A program made the position numbers and the translations under genes. Source: Cupriavidus basilensis (GTDB taxonomy: Bacteria; Pseudomonadota; Gammaproteobacteria; Burkholderiales; Burkholderiaceae). Taken from it: a DNA stretch of 64,000 bases. Shown here one piece after another: positions 16,873-25,832 of this stretch. The notes below the pieces were generated by a model. The model had not been told where the DNA came from, made no database searches, and worked only from the letters and a program-made list of their open reading frames with translations. The stretch is from the NCBI RefSeq assembly GCF_008801925.2, contig NZ_CP062803.1, forward strand, positions 2,418,001 through 2,482,000, in the 5' to 3' direction. How positions within the stretch are numbered: position 1 is the first letter of the stretch; each line of letters starts with the position of its first letter.

Positions 16873-19623
16873 ATGCGCATCAAACGAGAATACCAATCCT
16901 GGGTCGCGAACGAAACGCTGGAGGATTACGCGCTGCGCTATGCGGCGCGCTCTTACCGGCGCTGGTCGCCATTCACGCTGGCCAACACGGCCATCGGCGG
17001 CGTGTCCTTCCTGGCACTGGAAGCCATCGGCGCCAGCGTCACGCTCAGCTTTGGCTTCCAGAACGCCTTCCCGGCCATTCTGCTGGTCTGCGCGCTGATA
17101 TTCCTGATCGGGCTGCCGGTGGCATACCACGCCAGCATGGCCAATGTGGACATCGACCTGCTCACGCGCGGCGCGGGCTTCGGCTATGCCGGGTCCACCA
17201 TCACCTCGCTGATCTACGCGTCCTTCACCTTTATCTTCTTCGCGCTGGAGTCGGCCATCCTGGCCCAGGCGCTCGCCATTGCCACCGGCCTGAACCTGAC
17301 AGTGGGCTACCTGGTCTGCTCGCTGGTGATCGTGCCAATGGTGTTCTTCGGTGTCACGCTGATCAACAAGCTGCAGATGTGGACACAGCCGCTGTGGGCG
17401 GTGCTGCTGGTGCTGCCCTTCGCCTACATCCTGCGCCACGATCCCGGCGTGCTGGCGCAATGGGCGGCATTCACCGGGCGCGATGCGGCCTCGCCCGCAT
17501 TCAATGTGCTGGCATTTGGCGCCGCCACCGGCGTGCTGTTCTCGCTGATGGGCCAGATTGGCGAGCAGGTGGACTACCTGCGCTTCCTGCCCGACCGCAC
17601 GCCGCAGAACCGCTGGCGCTGGTGGAGCGCGCTGCTGCTGGCGGGCCCGGGCTGGATCGTGATCGGCGGCCTCAAGGTGCTGGCGGGCAGCCTGCTGGCG
17701 GTGCTCGCGCTGCAAGCAGGCGTGCCCGCCAATCATGCGATGGAGCCGATCCACATGTACGTGTGGGCATACGGGCAGGTATTCGATCGGCCCGAGGTGG
17801 TGCTCGCGGTGGCGATGCTGTTCGTGCTCGTGTCGCAGATCAAGATCAACGTGACCAATGCCTACGCGGGCTCACTGGCCTGGTCCAATGTGTTCGTGCG
17901 GCTGGCGCACTACCATCCGGGCCGCGTGGTCTGGCTGGTGTTCAACGTGCTGATCGCGCTGTTGCTCACCCTGCTGGGCATCTTCAGCACATTGGAGGCC
18001 GTGCTGAGCGTGTATTCCAACCTGGTGATCGCCTGGCTCGGCGCCCTGGCGGCCGACCTTGTCGTGCTCAAGCCGCTGGGCATCAGCCCGCGGCACATCG
18101 AATTCCGCCGGGCCTACCTGTATGCGTTCAACCCGGTGGGCTGCGGCGCCATGCTGATCGCCTCGCTCGCCGGCATCGGCGCTTACTCCGGCTTGCTTGG
18201 CGCGCTGGCGCAAGCCTATTGCGCCTTTATCGCGCTGGGCGCTTCGTTCGCCAGCGCCATCCTGATCGCCTATGCGACCCGCGGCCGGTACTACATCGCG
18301 CGGGAGGACCCGAACCCCCTCGACAAGCACGCCGACGAGCCGATCCGCTGCTGCATCTGCGAGCGCGACTACGAAGCACCGGACATGGCGCACTGCCCCT
18401 TCTATGCGGGGCCGATCTGCTCGCTGTGCTGCGGCCTGGACAACCATTGCCACGATGCCTGCAAGGCGCCCGGCGCCGCCGCGCAAACGCAGGCGGCGCC
18501 GTGGCAAGGCAGCTTCCTGCGGATACTGCCGCCGCATTTCCTGCGGCGGCTGGCGCGTTTCCTCGGCCTGTTCGTGATTGCCGCGGCGGCCATGGGCGCC
18601 GTGTTCCTGCTCGCCTACCGGCTGATCGGCGAAGGGCATGCCTCGCACGCCGACGGGACGGGCGGCCTGCTGCTGCGCGTGTACTCGGCCACCTTGCCGC
18701 TGCTGGCTTTCGGCGCGTGGTGGATCGTGCTGTCACACGAAAGCCGCGAGCTGGCGCAGGCGGAACTGATGGAGTCGCTGCGCCATCTCGAGTCCGCGCG
18801 CAAGCACCTGGTGGATGCGGAAAAGATGGCCTCTCTCGGCGGACTGGTCGCGGGCGTGGCGCACGAGATCAACACGCCGGTGGGCATCGCCGTCAGCGCC
18901 GCCTCCTACCTGCAGGACCGCACCAGCGCCACGCAGGCGCTGGTGGCAAGCAACGAGCTGGCACCCGAGGCGCTGCAACGCTACCTGTCGGACGCCGCGC
19001 AATCCGCCCGTTTGCTGCTGTCCAACGCCAACCGCGCGGCAGAGCTGGTGCAGAGCTTCAAGCAGATGGCGGTCGACCAGACCAGCGAAAAACGGCGCAG
19101 CTTCGACCTGGGCGACTATATCCGCGAGACCGTGGTCAGCCTCGACCCGCGCCTGCGCGACACGCACGTGCAATTGCTGATCGACTGCCCGGCCGGCATC
19201 GCCATGAACGGCTACCCCGGCGCGATCGCGCAGATCCTCACCAACCTGGTCATGAACTCGCTGGTGCACGCATTCGGCAGCGGCGACACGGGCCCTGTGC
19301 GCGGCACCATCCGCATCGCCGCCCGGCTCGCCGCCGGTGACGAAGTCGTGATCCGCTACGCCGACGACGGCAGCGGCATTTCCGATGCCCTGCATGAGAA
19401 GATCTTCGAGCCCTTCTTTACCTCGCGCCGCGGCAAGGGTGGCAGCGGCCTGGGCCTTCACCTGGTCTACAACCTGGTGACACAGCGCCTGGGCGGCACC
19501 ATCACCGTGGGCCATGCGGGCACTACCGATGGCTGCGGTACCGTCTTCACCCTGCGCATGCCCCGCATCACGCCCTCGGCGAAGGCCACCATCCCGATCG
19601 TATCCGCCAGGACTCTGCCATGA
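16873..19623 (+). CDS. NCS1-type transporter fused to a sensor histidine kinase
   Basis: 916 residues in one frame. Residues about 1-485 are an NCS1 (cytosine/purine/hydantoin) permease with about twelve membrane segments; IGGVSFLALEAIGASVTLSF and NVTNAYAGSLAWSNVF are family-like. Residues about 490-535 form a Cys/His-rich cytoplasmic linker (CCICERDY, AHCPFYAGPICSLCCG, HCHDAC). Two more membrane segments follow (about 560-580, 605-620), then a kinase: H-box VAGVAHEINTPVG with H664, N-box NLVMNSLVHAF, G1 ADDGSGI, FEPFFTSRRG and G2 GGSGLGLHLV. Transport and phosphorelay signalling are thus joined in one inner-membrane protein. The stop overlaps the response regulator start (ATGA), so they are co-translated. 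Divergent from the PAS-LuxR/amide genes. Substrate unknown. Confidence 0.93.
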   Translation: MRIKREYQSWVANETLEDYALRYAARSYRRWSPFTLANTAIGGVSFLALEAIGASVTLSFGFQNAFPAILLVCALIFLIGLPVAYHASMANVDIDLLTRGAGFGYAGSTITSLIYASFTFIFFALESAILAQALAIATGLNLTVGYLVCSLVIVPMVFFGVTLINKLQMWTQPLWAVLLVLPFAYILRHDPGVLAQWAAFTGRDAASPAFNVLAFGAATGVLFSLMGQIGEQVDYLRFLPDRTPQNRWRWWSALLLAGPGWIVIGGLKVLAGSLLAVLALQAGVPANHAMEPIHMYVWAYGQVFDRPEVVLAVAMLFVLVSQIKINVTNAYAGSLAWSNVFVRLAHYHPGRVVWLVFNVLIALLLTLLGIFSTLEAVLSVYSNLVIAWLGALAADLVVLKPLGISPRHIEFRRAYLYAFNPVGCGAMLIASLAGIGAYSGLLGALAQAYCAFIALGASFASAILIAYATRGRYYIAREDPNPLDKHADEPIRCCICERDYEAPDMAHCPFYAGPICSLCCGLDNHCHDACKAPGAAAQTQAAPWQGSFLRILPPHFLRRLARFLGLFVIAAAAMGAVFLLAYRLIGEGHASHADGTGGLLLRVYSATLPLLAFGAWWIVLSHESRELAQAELMESLRHLESARKHLVDAEKMASLGGLVAGVAHEINTPVGIAVSAASYLQDRTSATQALVASNELAPEALQRYLSDAAQSARLLLSNANRAAELVQSFKQMAVDQTSEKRRSFDLGDYIRETVVSLDPRLRDTHVQLLIDCPAGIAMNGYPGAIAQILTNLVMNSLVHAFGSGDTGPVRGTIRIAARLAAGDEVVIRYADDGSGISDALHEKIFEPFFTSRRGKGGSGLGLHLVYNLVTQRLGGTITVGHAGTTDGCGTVFTLRMPRITPSAKATIPIVSARTLP

Positions 19624-20924
19624 ATTCCTCTTTATCGATGCCCGCGTGGCAGGTCCTGCTGGTCGACGACGACCCCGACGTGCACGAGATCACGCGCCTG
19701 GTGCTGACCGACCTGACCTTCTCCGGGCGCAAGATCCAGTTCCACAGCGTGTATTCCGGCGAAGCCTGCAGGGCCCACCTCGCCGCTCACCCGGATACCG
19801 CACTCGTGCTGCTCGATGTCGTGATGGAGACCGACGATGCCGGCCTGGCCACGGTGCGCTACATCCGCGAGCAACTGCGCAACCCCGACCTCCAGATCGT
19901 GCTGCGCACCGGGCATCCCGGCATGGCGCCGGAGCGCGAGGTGGTGACCGGCTACGAGATCAATGGCTACTTCCTCAAGACGGAGATGACCGCGCAAAAG
20001 CTGACCTCCGTCGTGATCGGCGGCCTGCGCGCGTACCAGTACGTAAAAGCCTTGCAGCAAGCTCATGCCCTGCCTCAGCCGGCCCCGCACGCGCAAGGCG
20101 TGCCGCGCGCGCCCGAGCGCACGGCCGCCGAGGCAGGTAGCGCGCGGATCGAAGCCGCCATCGAACAAGCGCTGCACAGCGGCCAGTACCGGCTGCAAGC
20201 CGTTTCCCAGTTCGACCTGGGCTCCGCCGCCGTCGCGGCCATCGCGCTGCTGCCGGCGTGGCCGAGCCCCACCGGCTGGATGCCGCACGCCGAAATCGCC
20301 AGCCACGTGCGCAGCCCAGGCCTCATTGGCGCGATCAATGCCGCGCTGCTGCGCCGCGCGTGCGAACTCGCGCTAGCCTGGCACGCGGATTCGCAATCCG
20401 CCCTATCCGGCGCGGCCCGCGTCAGCGTCCCCATCCTGTTGCCGCTCATGGCCGGCGCCGAGGAGTCCGAACTGCTGGCGTTGCCGGAGCTGCTCCGCCA
20501 ATACCTGCGCGAGACCGCCCAGGCCGGCAGCGTGCTCGACCTGCAATTGCCGGGCCTCCTGCTGGGCACCGCCACCGAAGCCGCCCGCCTGGCCTGCGCC
20601 CGCATCCAGGAGCAAGGCGCGTCCGTCACGCTGGCCGACGTTGGCAACACGCCCATCTCGCTGGCCAACCTGCAGCGCTTGCTGCCCGACCGGCTGCAGA
20701 TTCCCCAGGACTACGTGCGTAACGTGGCAACCGATGCCAAACGCGCCGCCATCGCGCGTGCCGTGATCGCGCTGGCACACACGCTCGGCATGCAGGTGCT
20801 GGCCAATGGCCTGGCCAGCTCGGAAGAACTGCAGTTCTTCAAATGGGAGGGTTGCGACATTGGGCAGGGGGACGTGCTTGGCAGCGTTTGGGAGGCCACG
20901 GGTCGCGGCTCGCCAGGCGCTTAG
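19620..20924 (+). CDS. Response regulator with degenerate EAL domain
   Basis: 434 residues. REC domain at 1-125: acidic pocket VDDDPD (16-18), phospho-acceptor D66 in VLLDVVME, T97 in LRTGHPG and K120 in YFLK. After a Pro/Ala-rich linker (about 130-155), residues 155-430 keep the EAL fold order but not the catalytic residues: the EAL-position motif reads AIALLPAW, the DFGTG-like loop reads ADVGNTPISL, and the base-equivalent segment reads VLANGLASSEELQFF. It is therefore unlikely to hydrolyse cyclic di-GMP and may bind nucleotide or protein instead. Start overlaps the kinase stop by four bases. Convergent, four-base overlap with the next gene. Confidence 0.88.
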   Translation: MNSSLSMPAWQVLLVDDDPDVHEITRLVLTDLTFSGRKIQFHSVYSGEACRAHLAAHPDTALVLLDVVMETDDAGLATVRYIREQLRNPDLQIVLRTGHPGMAPEREVVTGYEINGYFLKTEMTAQKLTSVVIGGLRAYQYVKALQQAHALPQPAPHAQGVPRAPERTAAEAGSARIEAAIEQALHSGQYRLQAVSQFDLGSAAVAAIALLPAWPSPTGWMPHAEIASHVRSPGLIGAINAALLRRACELALAWHADSQSALSGAARVSVPILLPLMAGAEESELLALPELLRQYLRETAQAGSVLDLQLPGLLLGTATEAARLACARIQEQGASVTLADVGNTPISLANLQRLLPDRLQIPQDYVRNVATDAKRAAIARAVIALAHTLGMQVLANGLASSEELQFFKWEGCDIGQGDVLGSVWEATGRGSPGA

Positions 20925-22177
20925 CGTGCCGCCGCCCCCGGCTCGGTGATGGCGCTGTAGACCAGCGTGCGCAGCTGGCGGCGCACCGGGTAGGCGGACG
21001 ACGGCAGCAGTTGGGTCAGGAACAGTCCGATCAGGTCCTCCTGCGGATCGACCCAGAAGAAGGTGCTGGCCGCGCCGCCCCAGAAGAAGTCGCCGGCGCT
21101 GCCGGGAATCAACGTGGTCGCCGGCGTCACCGTGGTGGCGAAGCCGAGCCCGAAGCCAACGCCATCATAGGTGGCTTCGCTGAACATGGAGCGCGACATG
21201 CGCGGCAGGTCCACGCCGCCCGGCAAATGGTTGGCGGTCATCAGCGCCAGGGTCTTCGGCCCCAGCAGGCGCGCCCCATCCAGCTCACCGCCTTGCAACA
21301 GCATGCGTGCGAAGCGCATGTAGTCCGCCGCGGTGGACACCAGGCCGCCACCGCCGGAGATGAAGCTGGGCGGCTTCAGGTAGGGGCTGGTGCGGGGATC
21401 GTCCTGCAGGACCGGCGCGCGCGCGGATACCACCTTCGAACCGAGCGAGCCGACGGCGTAGCAGGCGCAAAAGCGCGAGGCCTTGTCTTGCGGCACGTGA
21501 AAGGCAGTGTCAACCATGCCCAGCGGATCGAATATGCGTTCCTTCAGGAAGGTCTCGAAAGGGATTCCGCTGATCTTGCCGACAAGGTAGCCCAGCACGT
21601 CGGTGGCGACCGAGTAGTTCCAGGCCTCGCCCGGCGAGAACTCGAGCGGCAGCTTGGCCAGCTTCCCGATCATGTCGTCCAGCGTGCCGCCGGTGGCGAG
21701 TTCGCCCAGCATCTGCTTGCGGTAAGCCGCGTCGACGTTGGTGTTCTGCTGGAAACCATAGGTCAGGCCGGACGTATGGCGCAGCAGGTCGACCACCAGC
21801 ATCGGGCGCGCAGCCGGGCGCGTCTGGAAGCTCTCCATGAAGCCCCCGGCGTAGACGCCCAGGTTTTCCCATGCCGGGATGTACTTGCTGACCGGATCGT
21901 CCAGGGCGATCTTGCATTCCTCGACCAGCATCATGACCGCCACCGAGGTGACCGGCTTGCTCATCGAATAGATGCGAAAGATCGAATCCTCGGCCAACGG
22001 AACCTGCCGCTCGCGGTCGGCCAGGCCCAACACCGAGTTCAGCGCCAACTCGCCGCGCCGCCACACCTGGATGAGCGTGCCGGGCAACTTGCCGGTCGCG
22101 ATATAGGCGTCGTCGATGAAACGTTCGACCCGCCCAAGCCGCTCGCGCGACATCCCCTGCGTTTGCCTGCCTTGCAT
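20921..22177 (-). CDS. Serine hydrolase of the beta-lactamase/EstB family
   Basis: 418 residues. Nucleophile motif SMSK (S71-K74), second motif with tyrosine in WNYSVATDVLGYL, and the HTSGLTYGF signature place it with class C beta-lactamase-fold esterases and peptidase-like hydrolases. No signal peptide is evident, so cytoplasmic. Such proteins often hydrolyse short acyl esters; a beta-lactam role is not implied. It stands between the convergent response regulator and the receptor/CoA-transferase operon, 222 bases from the latter. Confidence 0.9.
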   Translation of the reverse strand: MQGRQTQGMSRERLGRVERFIDDAYIATGKLPGTLIQVWRRGELALNSVLGLADRERQVPLAEDSIFRIYSMSKPVTSVAVMMLVEECKIALDDPVSKYIPAWENLGVYAGGFMESFQTRPAARPMLVVDLLRHTSGLTYGFQQNTNVDAAYRKQMLGELATGGTLDDMIGKLAKLPLEFSPGEAWNYSVATDVLGYLVGKISGIPFETFLKERIFDPLGMVDTAFHVPQDKASRFCACYAVGSLGSKVVSARAPVLQDDPRTSPYLKPPSFISGGGGLVSTAADYMRFARMLLQGGELDGARLLGPKTLALMTANHLPGGVDLPRMSRSMFSEATYDGVGFGLGFATTVTPATTLIPGSAGDFFWGGAASTFFWVDPQEDLIGLFLTQLLPSSAYPVRRQLRTLVYSAITEPGAAAR

Positions 22178-22399
22178 ATCCGTGTCTCCTCATTGATACC
22201 GTAGGTGAAATGCCGGCGCGCTGGCTGGAACTGCCGCTCGCTCGCACCTCGCCATCATGACATCGGCGCCTGCCCACGCCAAGCGGGCCGCGCGGGCAAT
22301 GGCAACACGCAATGAAACCGGAGAAGCGGTGGGCCGGCGTCTGCCGCCCGGATCGCACCGACTCACCACACGATGCGACGCGCTATGCGGCCCCTGCCC

Positions 22400-23389
22400 T
22401 TACTCCAGGGTCACATTGGCCTTCTTGACCAGGGCCGCATAGCGCGCCGCTTCGCTCTGGAAGAACCTGGCGGCTGCCTCCGGCGTGCCGGGACTGATCG
22501 TATTGCCCTGCTTCTTCATCGCTTCCAGCACGTCCGGGCTGGTGAATGCCCTGGCGAACAACATGTTGAGGCGCTTGACCTCGACCGGCGGCAGCCCCGC
22601 CGGGCCTACCACGGCAAACCAGCCCTCGACCGCGTAGTTGGGCAAGCCTTGTTCTGCGATGGTGGGGATATCCGGCGCGGCCGGCGAGCGCGTCGCGCCG
22701 CACAGGCCGATCGCGCGCAGCGATCCGCTCTTCAGGTGCGGCGCCACGGCATTCAAGGCCACGACACCCATCTCCACCTGGCCCGCGATCAGGTCGGTCA
22801 TCATCGGTCCGGTGCCTTTGTAAGGCACATGGCGAGCCTTGACATGTGCCTCATCGAGGAACATCTCGGCGGCGAGCTGGAGAATGGTGCCGTTGCCCGA
22901 CGACGCATAGTTGAGCGAATCGGGCTTGGCCTTGAGCAAGGCGATGAGTTCCTGCACGTTCCTGGCGGGGACCTTGGGGTTGACCACCAGGACCAGCGGC
23001 GTCGAGCCGATCACGCTGATGGGCGTGAAGTCCTTGATCGCGTCGAACGGCATCTTCTTGTACACGCTCGGGTTGATCACGTGGTTGTTGGAGAACAGGC
23101 CCAGCGTGGTGCCGTCGGGTGGCGCCTTGGCCACCGCCGCCGCGCCGGTCATGCCGCCGGCGCCGGGAAGATTCTCGATCACTACCGGCTGGCCCAGGCT
23201 CTTGCCCAGCGCAGGCCCGGCAGCGCGTGCGATCGCGTCCACGCCCGAGCCAGCGCTGATCGGCAGGATCAGGCGCACCGGCCGGCCCGAGCCCTGGGCC
23301 AGCACGGTGCCGGCCGGCAAGGCAAGCGTCAATGCGATAGCCGAAGTGGCCAAGCCGAGTGCTGCCCGGCGCCAAAGGGGGAATGCCAT
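22400..23389 (-). CDS. Bug/TctC-family periplasmic solute receptor
   Basis: 329 residues from ATG 23389 (GGAGA upstream; the frame is open to 23440). Twin-arginine-like start MAFPLWRRAALGLATSAIAL then LPAGTVLAQGSGRPVRLILP. Conserved QPVVIENLPGAGGMTGAAAV and NASSGNGTI-type region (LNYASSGNGTILQLAAEMF). Last gene of a unit with a CoA transferase and a HMG-CoA-lyase-like enzyme, 69 bases downstream of the former, so its ligand is probably the acid those enzymes activate and cleave. Confidence 0.92.
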   Translation of the reverse strand: MAFPLWRRAALGLATSAIALTLALPAGTVLAQGSGRPVRLILPISAGSGVDAIARAAGPALGKSLGQPVVIENLPGAGGMTGAAAVAKAPPDGTTLGLFSNNHVINPSVYKKMPFDAIKDFTPISVIGSTPLVLVVNPKVPARNVQELIALLKAKPDSLNYASSGNGTILQLAAEMFLDEAHVKARHVPYKGTGPMMTDLIAGQVEMGVVALNAVAPHLKSGSLRAIGLCGATRSPAAPDIPTIAEQGLPNYAVEGWFAVVGPAGLPPVEVKRLNMLFARAFTSPDVLEAMKKQGNTISPGTPEAAARFFQSEAARYAALVKKANVTLE

Positions 23390-23458
23390 GTCTGTCTCCG
23401 TATGTTTATCGTTCTGGTCCGCGTGGCCGTCCGAAGCCACGTGGCAATGCGGAAAGAT

Positions 23459-24613
23459 TCAGTCCGGGCTATGCGCGCCCAGGCCGGACAGGATTTCGTC
23501 GTTGTGCTCGCCAATGCCCGGCAGCGGCATGCGCACGCCGGGCCTGCGTCCGCCCATCAACAGCGGCAACAGCACAACGTCCGTGGTGCCGCCGTCCTCG
23601 GTCTGCATCGGCACCAGGCCACCGCTTGCTCTCAGGTGCGGGTCATCGAGCAGTTGCTCCGGACGCATGATGGGCGCGTAGGGAATGCCCGCGGCTTCAA
23701 GCTTCGGCGCAAGCGCTTGCACGCGGTGGTCCTTGAGAATCTCGCCAAGCCGCTCCAGCAATGCCGGGCGCACCGCCACCCGCATGGCGTTGGTGGCCAG
23801 TGCCGGATCGGCGGCCAGGTCGGGACGTTGCAGCACGTCGCACAGGGTGTTGAACTGCTTGTCGCTGACGGCCCCGATGAAGAGCTGTTCGCCTTCGGCC
23901 AGCGTGAACACGTCATAGACGCTCCAGGCGGACACGCGCGACGGCATCGGCGGCGGCGGCTCGGCGGTCATCGAGAACTGCTGCATATGCTGGGACGACA
24001 GGAACACGCAATTCTCGAACAGCGCGCTCTGCACTTCCTGCCCCTTGCCGGTGCGGTCGCGCTCCCGCAGTGCCGCCATCACGCCGATGGCGCCGAACAT
24101 GCCGCCCATGATGTCGTTGACCGAGGTGCCGGCGCGCAGCGGGCGGCCCTTGGGCCCGGTCATGTAGGACAGGCCGCCCATCATCTGCACGACTTCGTCT
24201 AGCGCCAGGCGGTGTTCATAGGGCCCGGGCAGGAAGCCCTTGTGCGAGACGTAGATCAGCTTGGGAAACCTGGCGGACAGCGTGGCGTAATCCAGCCCGC
24301 ATTTCGCCATCAGCCCCGGGCGGAAGTTCTCCAGCAACACGTCGCACTGGCCAACCAGCTCCACTGCCGTGGCCTGCCCTTGCGGGGTGGTGATATCGAT
24401 GACCACGCTCTTCTTGTTGCGGTTGAACGAGCGGAAAAAGCCGATGCCAAGGCCGGGCAGGTTGCGGGTCTTGTCGCCACCGGGCGGCTCGACCTTGATG
24501 ACTTCGGCGCCCAGGTCCGCGAGGATCATGCCGCAGGTCGGGCCCATCACCATATGCGTGAACTCAACCACGCGGACGCCGGCGAGCGGCAAGGAGGCAT
24601 GTTCAGCGTGCAT
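23459..24613 (-). CDS. CaiB/BaiF-family CoA transferase
   Basis: 384 residues, class III CoA transferase. N-terminal PLAGVRVVEFTHMVMGPTCG, ADLGAEVIKVEPPGGD, and DVLLENFRPG are family hallmarks; the active-site aspartate is in HRLALDEVVQMMGG. These enzymes move CoA between organic acids, commonly from succinyl-CoA. Overlaps the upstream lyase gene by 11 bases, implying coupled translation. With that lyase it would activate a branched acid (such as a methylglutaryl- or citramalyl-type acid) and cleave it; the exact acid is not readable. Confidence 0.93.
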   Translation of the reverse strand: MHAEHASLPLAGVRVVEFTHMVMGPTCGMILADLGAEVIKVEPPGGDKTRNLPGLGIGFFRSFNRNKKSVVIDITTPQGQATAVELVGQCDVLLENFRPGLMAKCGLDYATLSARFPKLIYVSHKGFLPGPYEHRLALDEVVQMMGGLSYMTGPKGRPLRAGTSVNDIMGGMFGAIGVMAALRERDRTGKGQEVQSALFENCVFLSSQHMQQFSMTAEPPPPMPSRVSAWSVYDVFTLAEGEQLFIGAVSDKQFNTLCDVLQRPDLAADPALATNAMRVAVRPALLERLGEILKDHRVQALAPKLEAAGIPYAPIMRPEQLLDDPHLRASGGLVPMQTEDGGTTDVVLLPLLMGGRRPGVRMPLPGIGEHNDEILSGLGAHSPD

Positions 24614-25583
24614 GGTTCTCTCTCAGGCGGAAAGCCGCATCGGCAACCGACGCGGGAAATGTCTTGGGCAGGCCGGCGCGCCACAGCGTGCCGTGCAGGG
24701 TTTCCGTGCTCAGCCAGCCGGCCACGCGCTCGCGCAGCGCCAGCAGACGGCGGATATCGATGCCAGTATCGAAGCCCATGCTGCCCAGCAGGTAGGCCAG
24801 GTCTTCGGTGGCGACATTGCCGCTGGCGCCGGGCGCGTGCGGGCAGCCGCCGATGCCGGCGAGGCAGGCATCGAAGCGGGTCACCCCGGCCTCCAGGGCA
24901 GCATAGACGTTGGCCAGCCCGAGTCCGCGCGTGTCGTGGAAGTGCCCGCACCAGAGGCGGTCGCCGGCCATTGCCGTGGCGCGTTCGAACAGGCGGCGGA
25001 CCATGCCGGGATCGGCGTAGCCCACCGTGTCGGCCAGGCTCACGCGATCGGCGCCCGCGTCCAGCAGGGCCTGCATCAGCCGCAGCACCTCGTCCGGATC
25101 CACATGGCCCTGGATCGTACAGCCAAAGGCCGTGCCCACGCCACCTTCGATCAGCGTGCGGGAGCCGGCCGCGTCGCGCTCGGCGCGGATCCTGGCGACC
25201 TCGGCCACGACTTCGTCAGGGGTCTTGCGCAGGTTGGCCAGGCTATGCGCATGGCTGGCGGACAGCGGCACCAGCATCAGGTCCGCGCCGCTGGCGATGG
25301 CGTTCTCCGCGCCCCGCAGGTTCGGCACCAGAACCGAGACGAACAACCCCGGCAGCGACCTGGCAAAGTCCACGAGTTCCGCCGTGTCGGCAAGTTGCGG
25401 CAATCGCTTGGCCGGGACGAACGAGCCGACTTCGATCTCCCGCTGGCCCGCCGCATAGGCCGCCTGGATCCACTCGCGCTTGGCGCAAGTCGGCAGGATG
25501 GTGGCGATGCTTTGCAGCCCGTCACGCAGCCCGACCTCGCGGATCACGGCCTGGCGCGGTGCCGATTGAGTGTGCCTTGTCAT
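24603..25583 (-). CDS. HMG-CoA lyase-family enzyme
   Basis: 326 residues of the DRE-TIM HMGL-like family. Active-site start IREVGLRDGLQ, KxSLADTVGYADP-type segment (DRVSLADTVGYADPGM), HFHDTRGLGLANVYAAL metal histidines, and the HMG-CoA lyase cysteine loop LAGIGGCPHAPGASGNVATE. Expected reaction is cleavage of a 3-hydroxy-3-methylacyl-CoA to acetyl-CoA (or pyruvate) and a keto product. ATG 25583 chosen by homology (frame open to 25697). First gene of the operon facing the LysR gene at 25870. Confidence 0.92.
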   Translation of the reverse strand: MTRHTQSAPRQAVIREVGLRDGLQSIATILPTCAKREWIQAAYAAGQREIEVGSFVPAKRLPQLADTAELVDFARSLPGLFVSVLVPNLRGAENAIASGADLMLVPLSASHAHSLANLRKTPDEVVAEVARIRAERDAAGSRTLIEGGVGTAFGCTIQGHVDPDEVLRLMQALLDAGADRVSLADTVGYADPGMVRRLFERATAMAGDRLWCGHFHDTRGLGLANVYAALEAGVTRFDACLAGIGGCPHAPGASGNVATEDLAYLLGSMGFDTGIDIRRLLALRERVAGWLSTETLHGTLWRAGLPKTFPASVADAAFRLRENHAR

Positions 25584-25678
25584 TGAATCAGTGTCCCCTC
25601 GGAGGTTGGTGCTTTGGTCTGGCCTATGCACTCTATGTTGTTCCGGCACAGGCCAGAAGCGGTAATCAAGAAGCGCTG

Positions 25679-25697
25679 GCATTCCGGATTGGAACAT
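25679..25697. promoter_or_regulatory. LysR operator candidate, promoter-proximal to the lyase operon
   Basis: Core TTCCGGATTGGAA at 25682-25694, with dyad TTCC/GGAA, matches the site at 25836-25848 in 12 of 13 positions. Lies about 100 bases upstream of the lyase ATG in the 286-base divergent region. Confidence 0.5.
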
Positions 25698-25832
25698 CTG
25701 AACGAGTCACGCCGATGCGTCCCCCAAGCCAGCGGTCCGCCGACTGCCGCACACGAGGTGCCACGTGCCACCGCTCGCGTCCAGACCGAGGAATTTCCGG
25801 TGATGACAAGAAACGTTAAGATGGCCGCACTT

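Noticed and set aside
16591..17754. N-terminal extension of the LuxR regulator frame
   Set aside because: It is antisense to the transporter gene, carries no domain, and the regulator's similarity starts after 16590.
20921..22177. Reading the beta-lactamase-fold protein as an antibiotic resistance gene
   Set aside because: The motifs and lack of a signal peptide fit the EstB-type esterase group, which is not resistance-related by itself.
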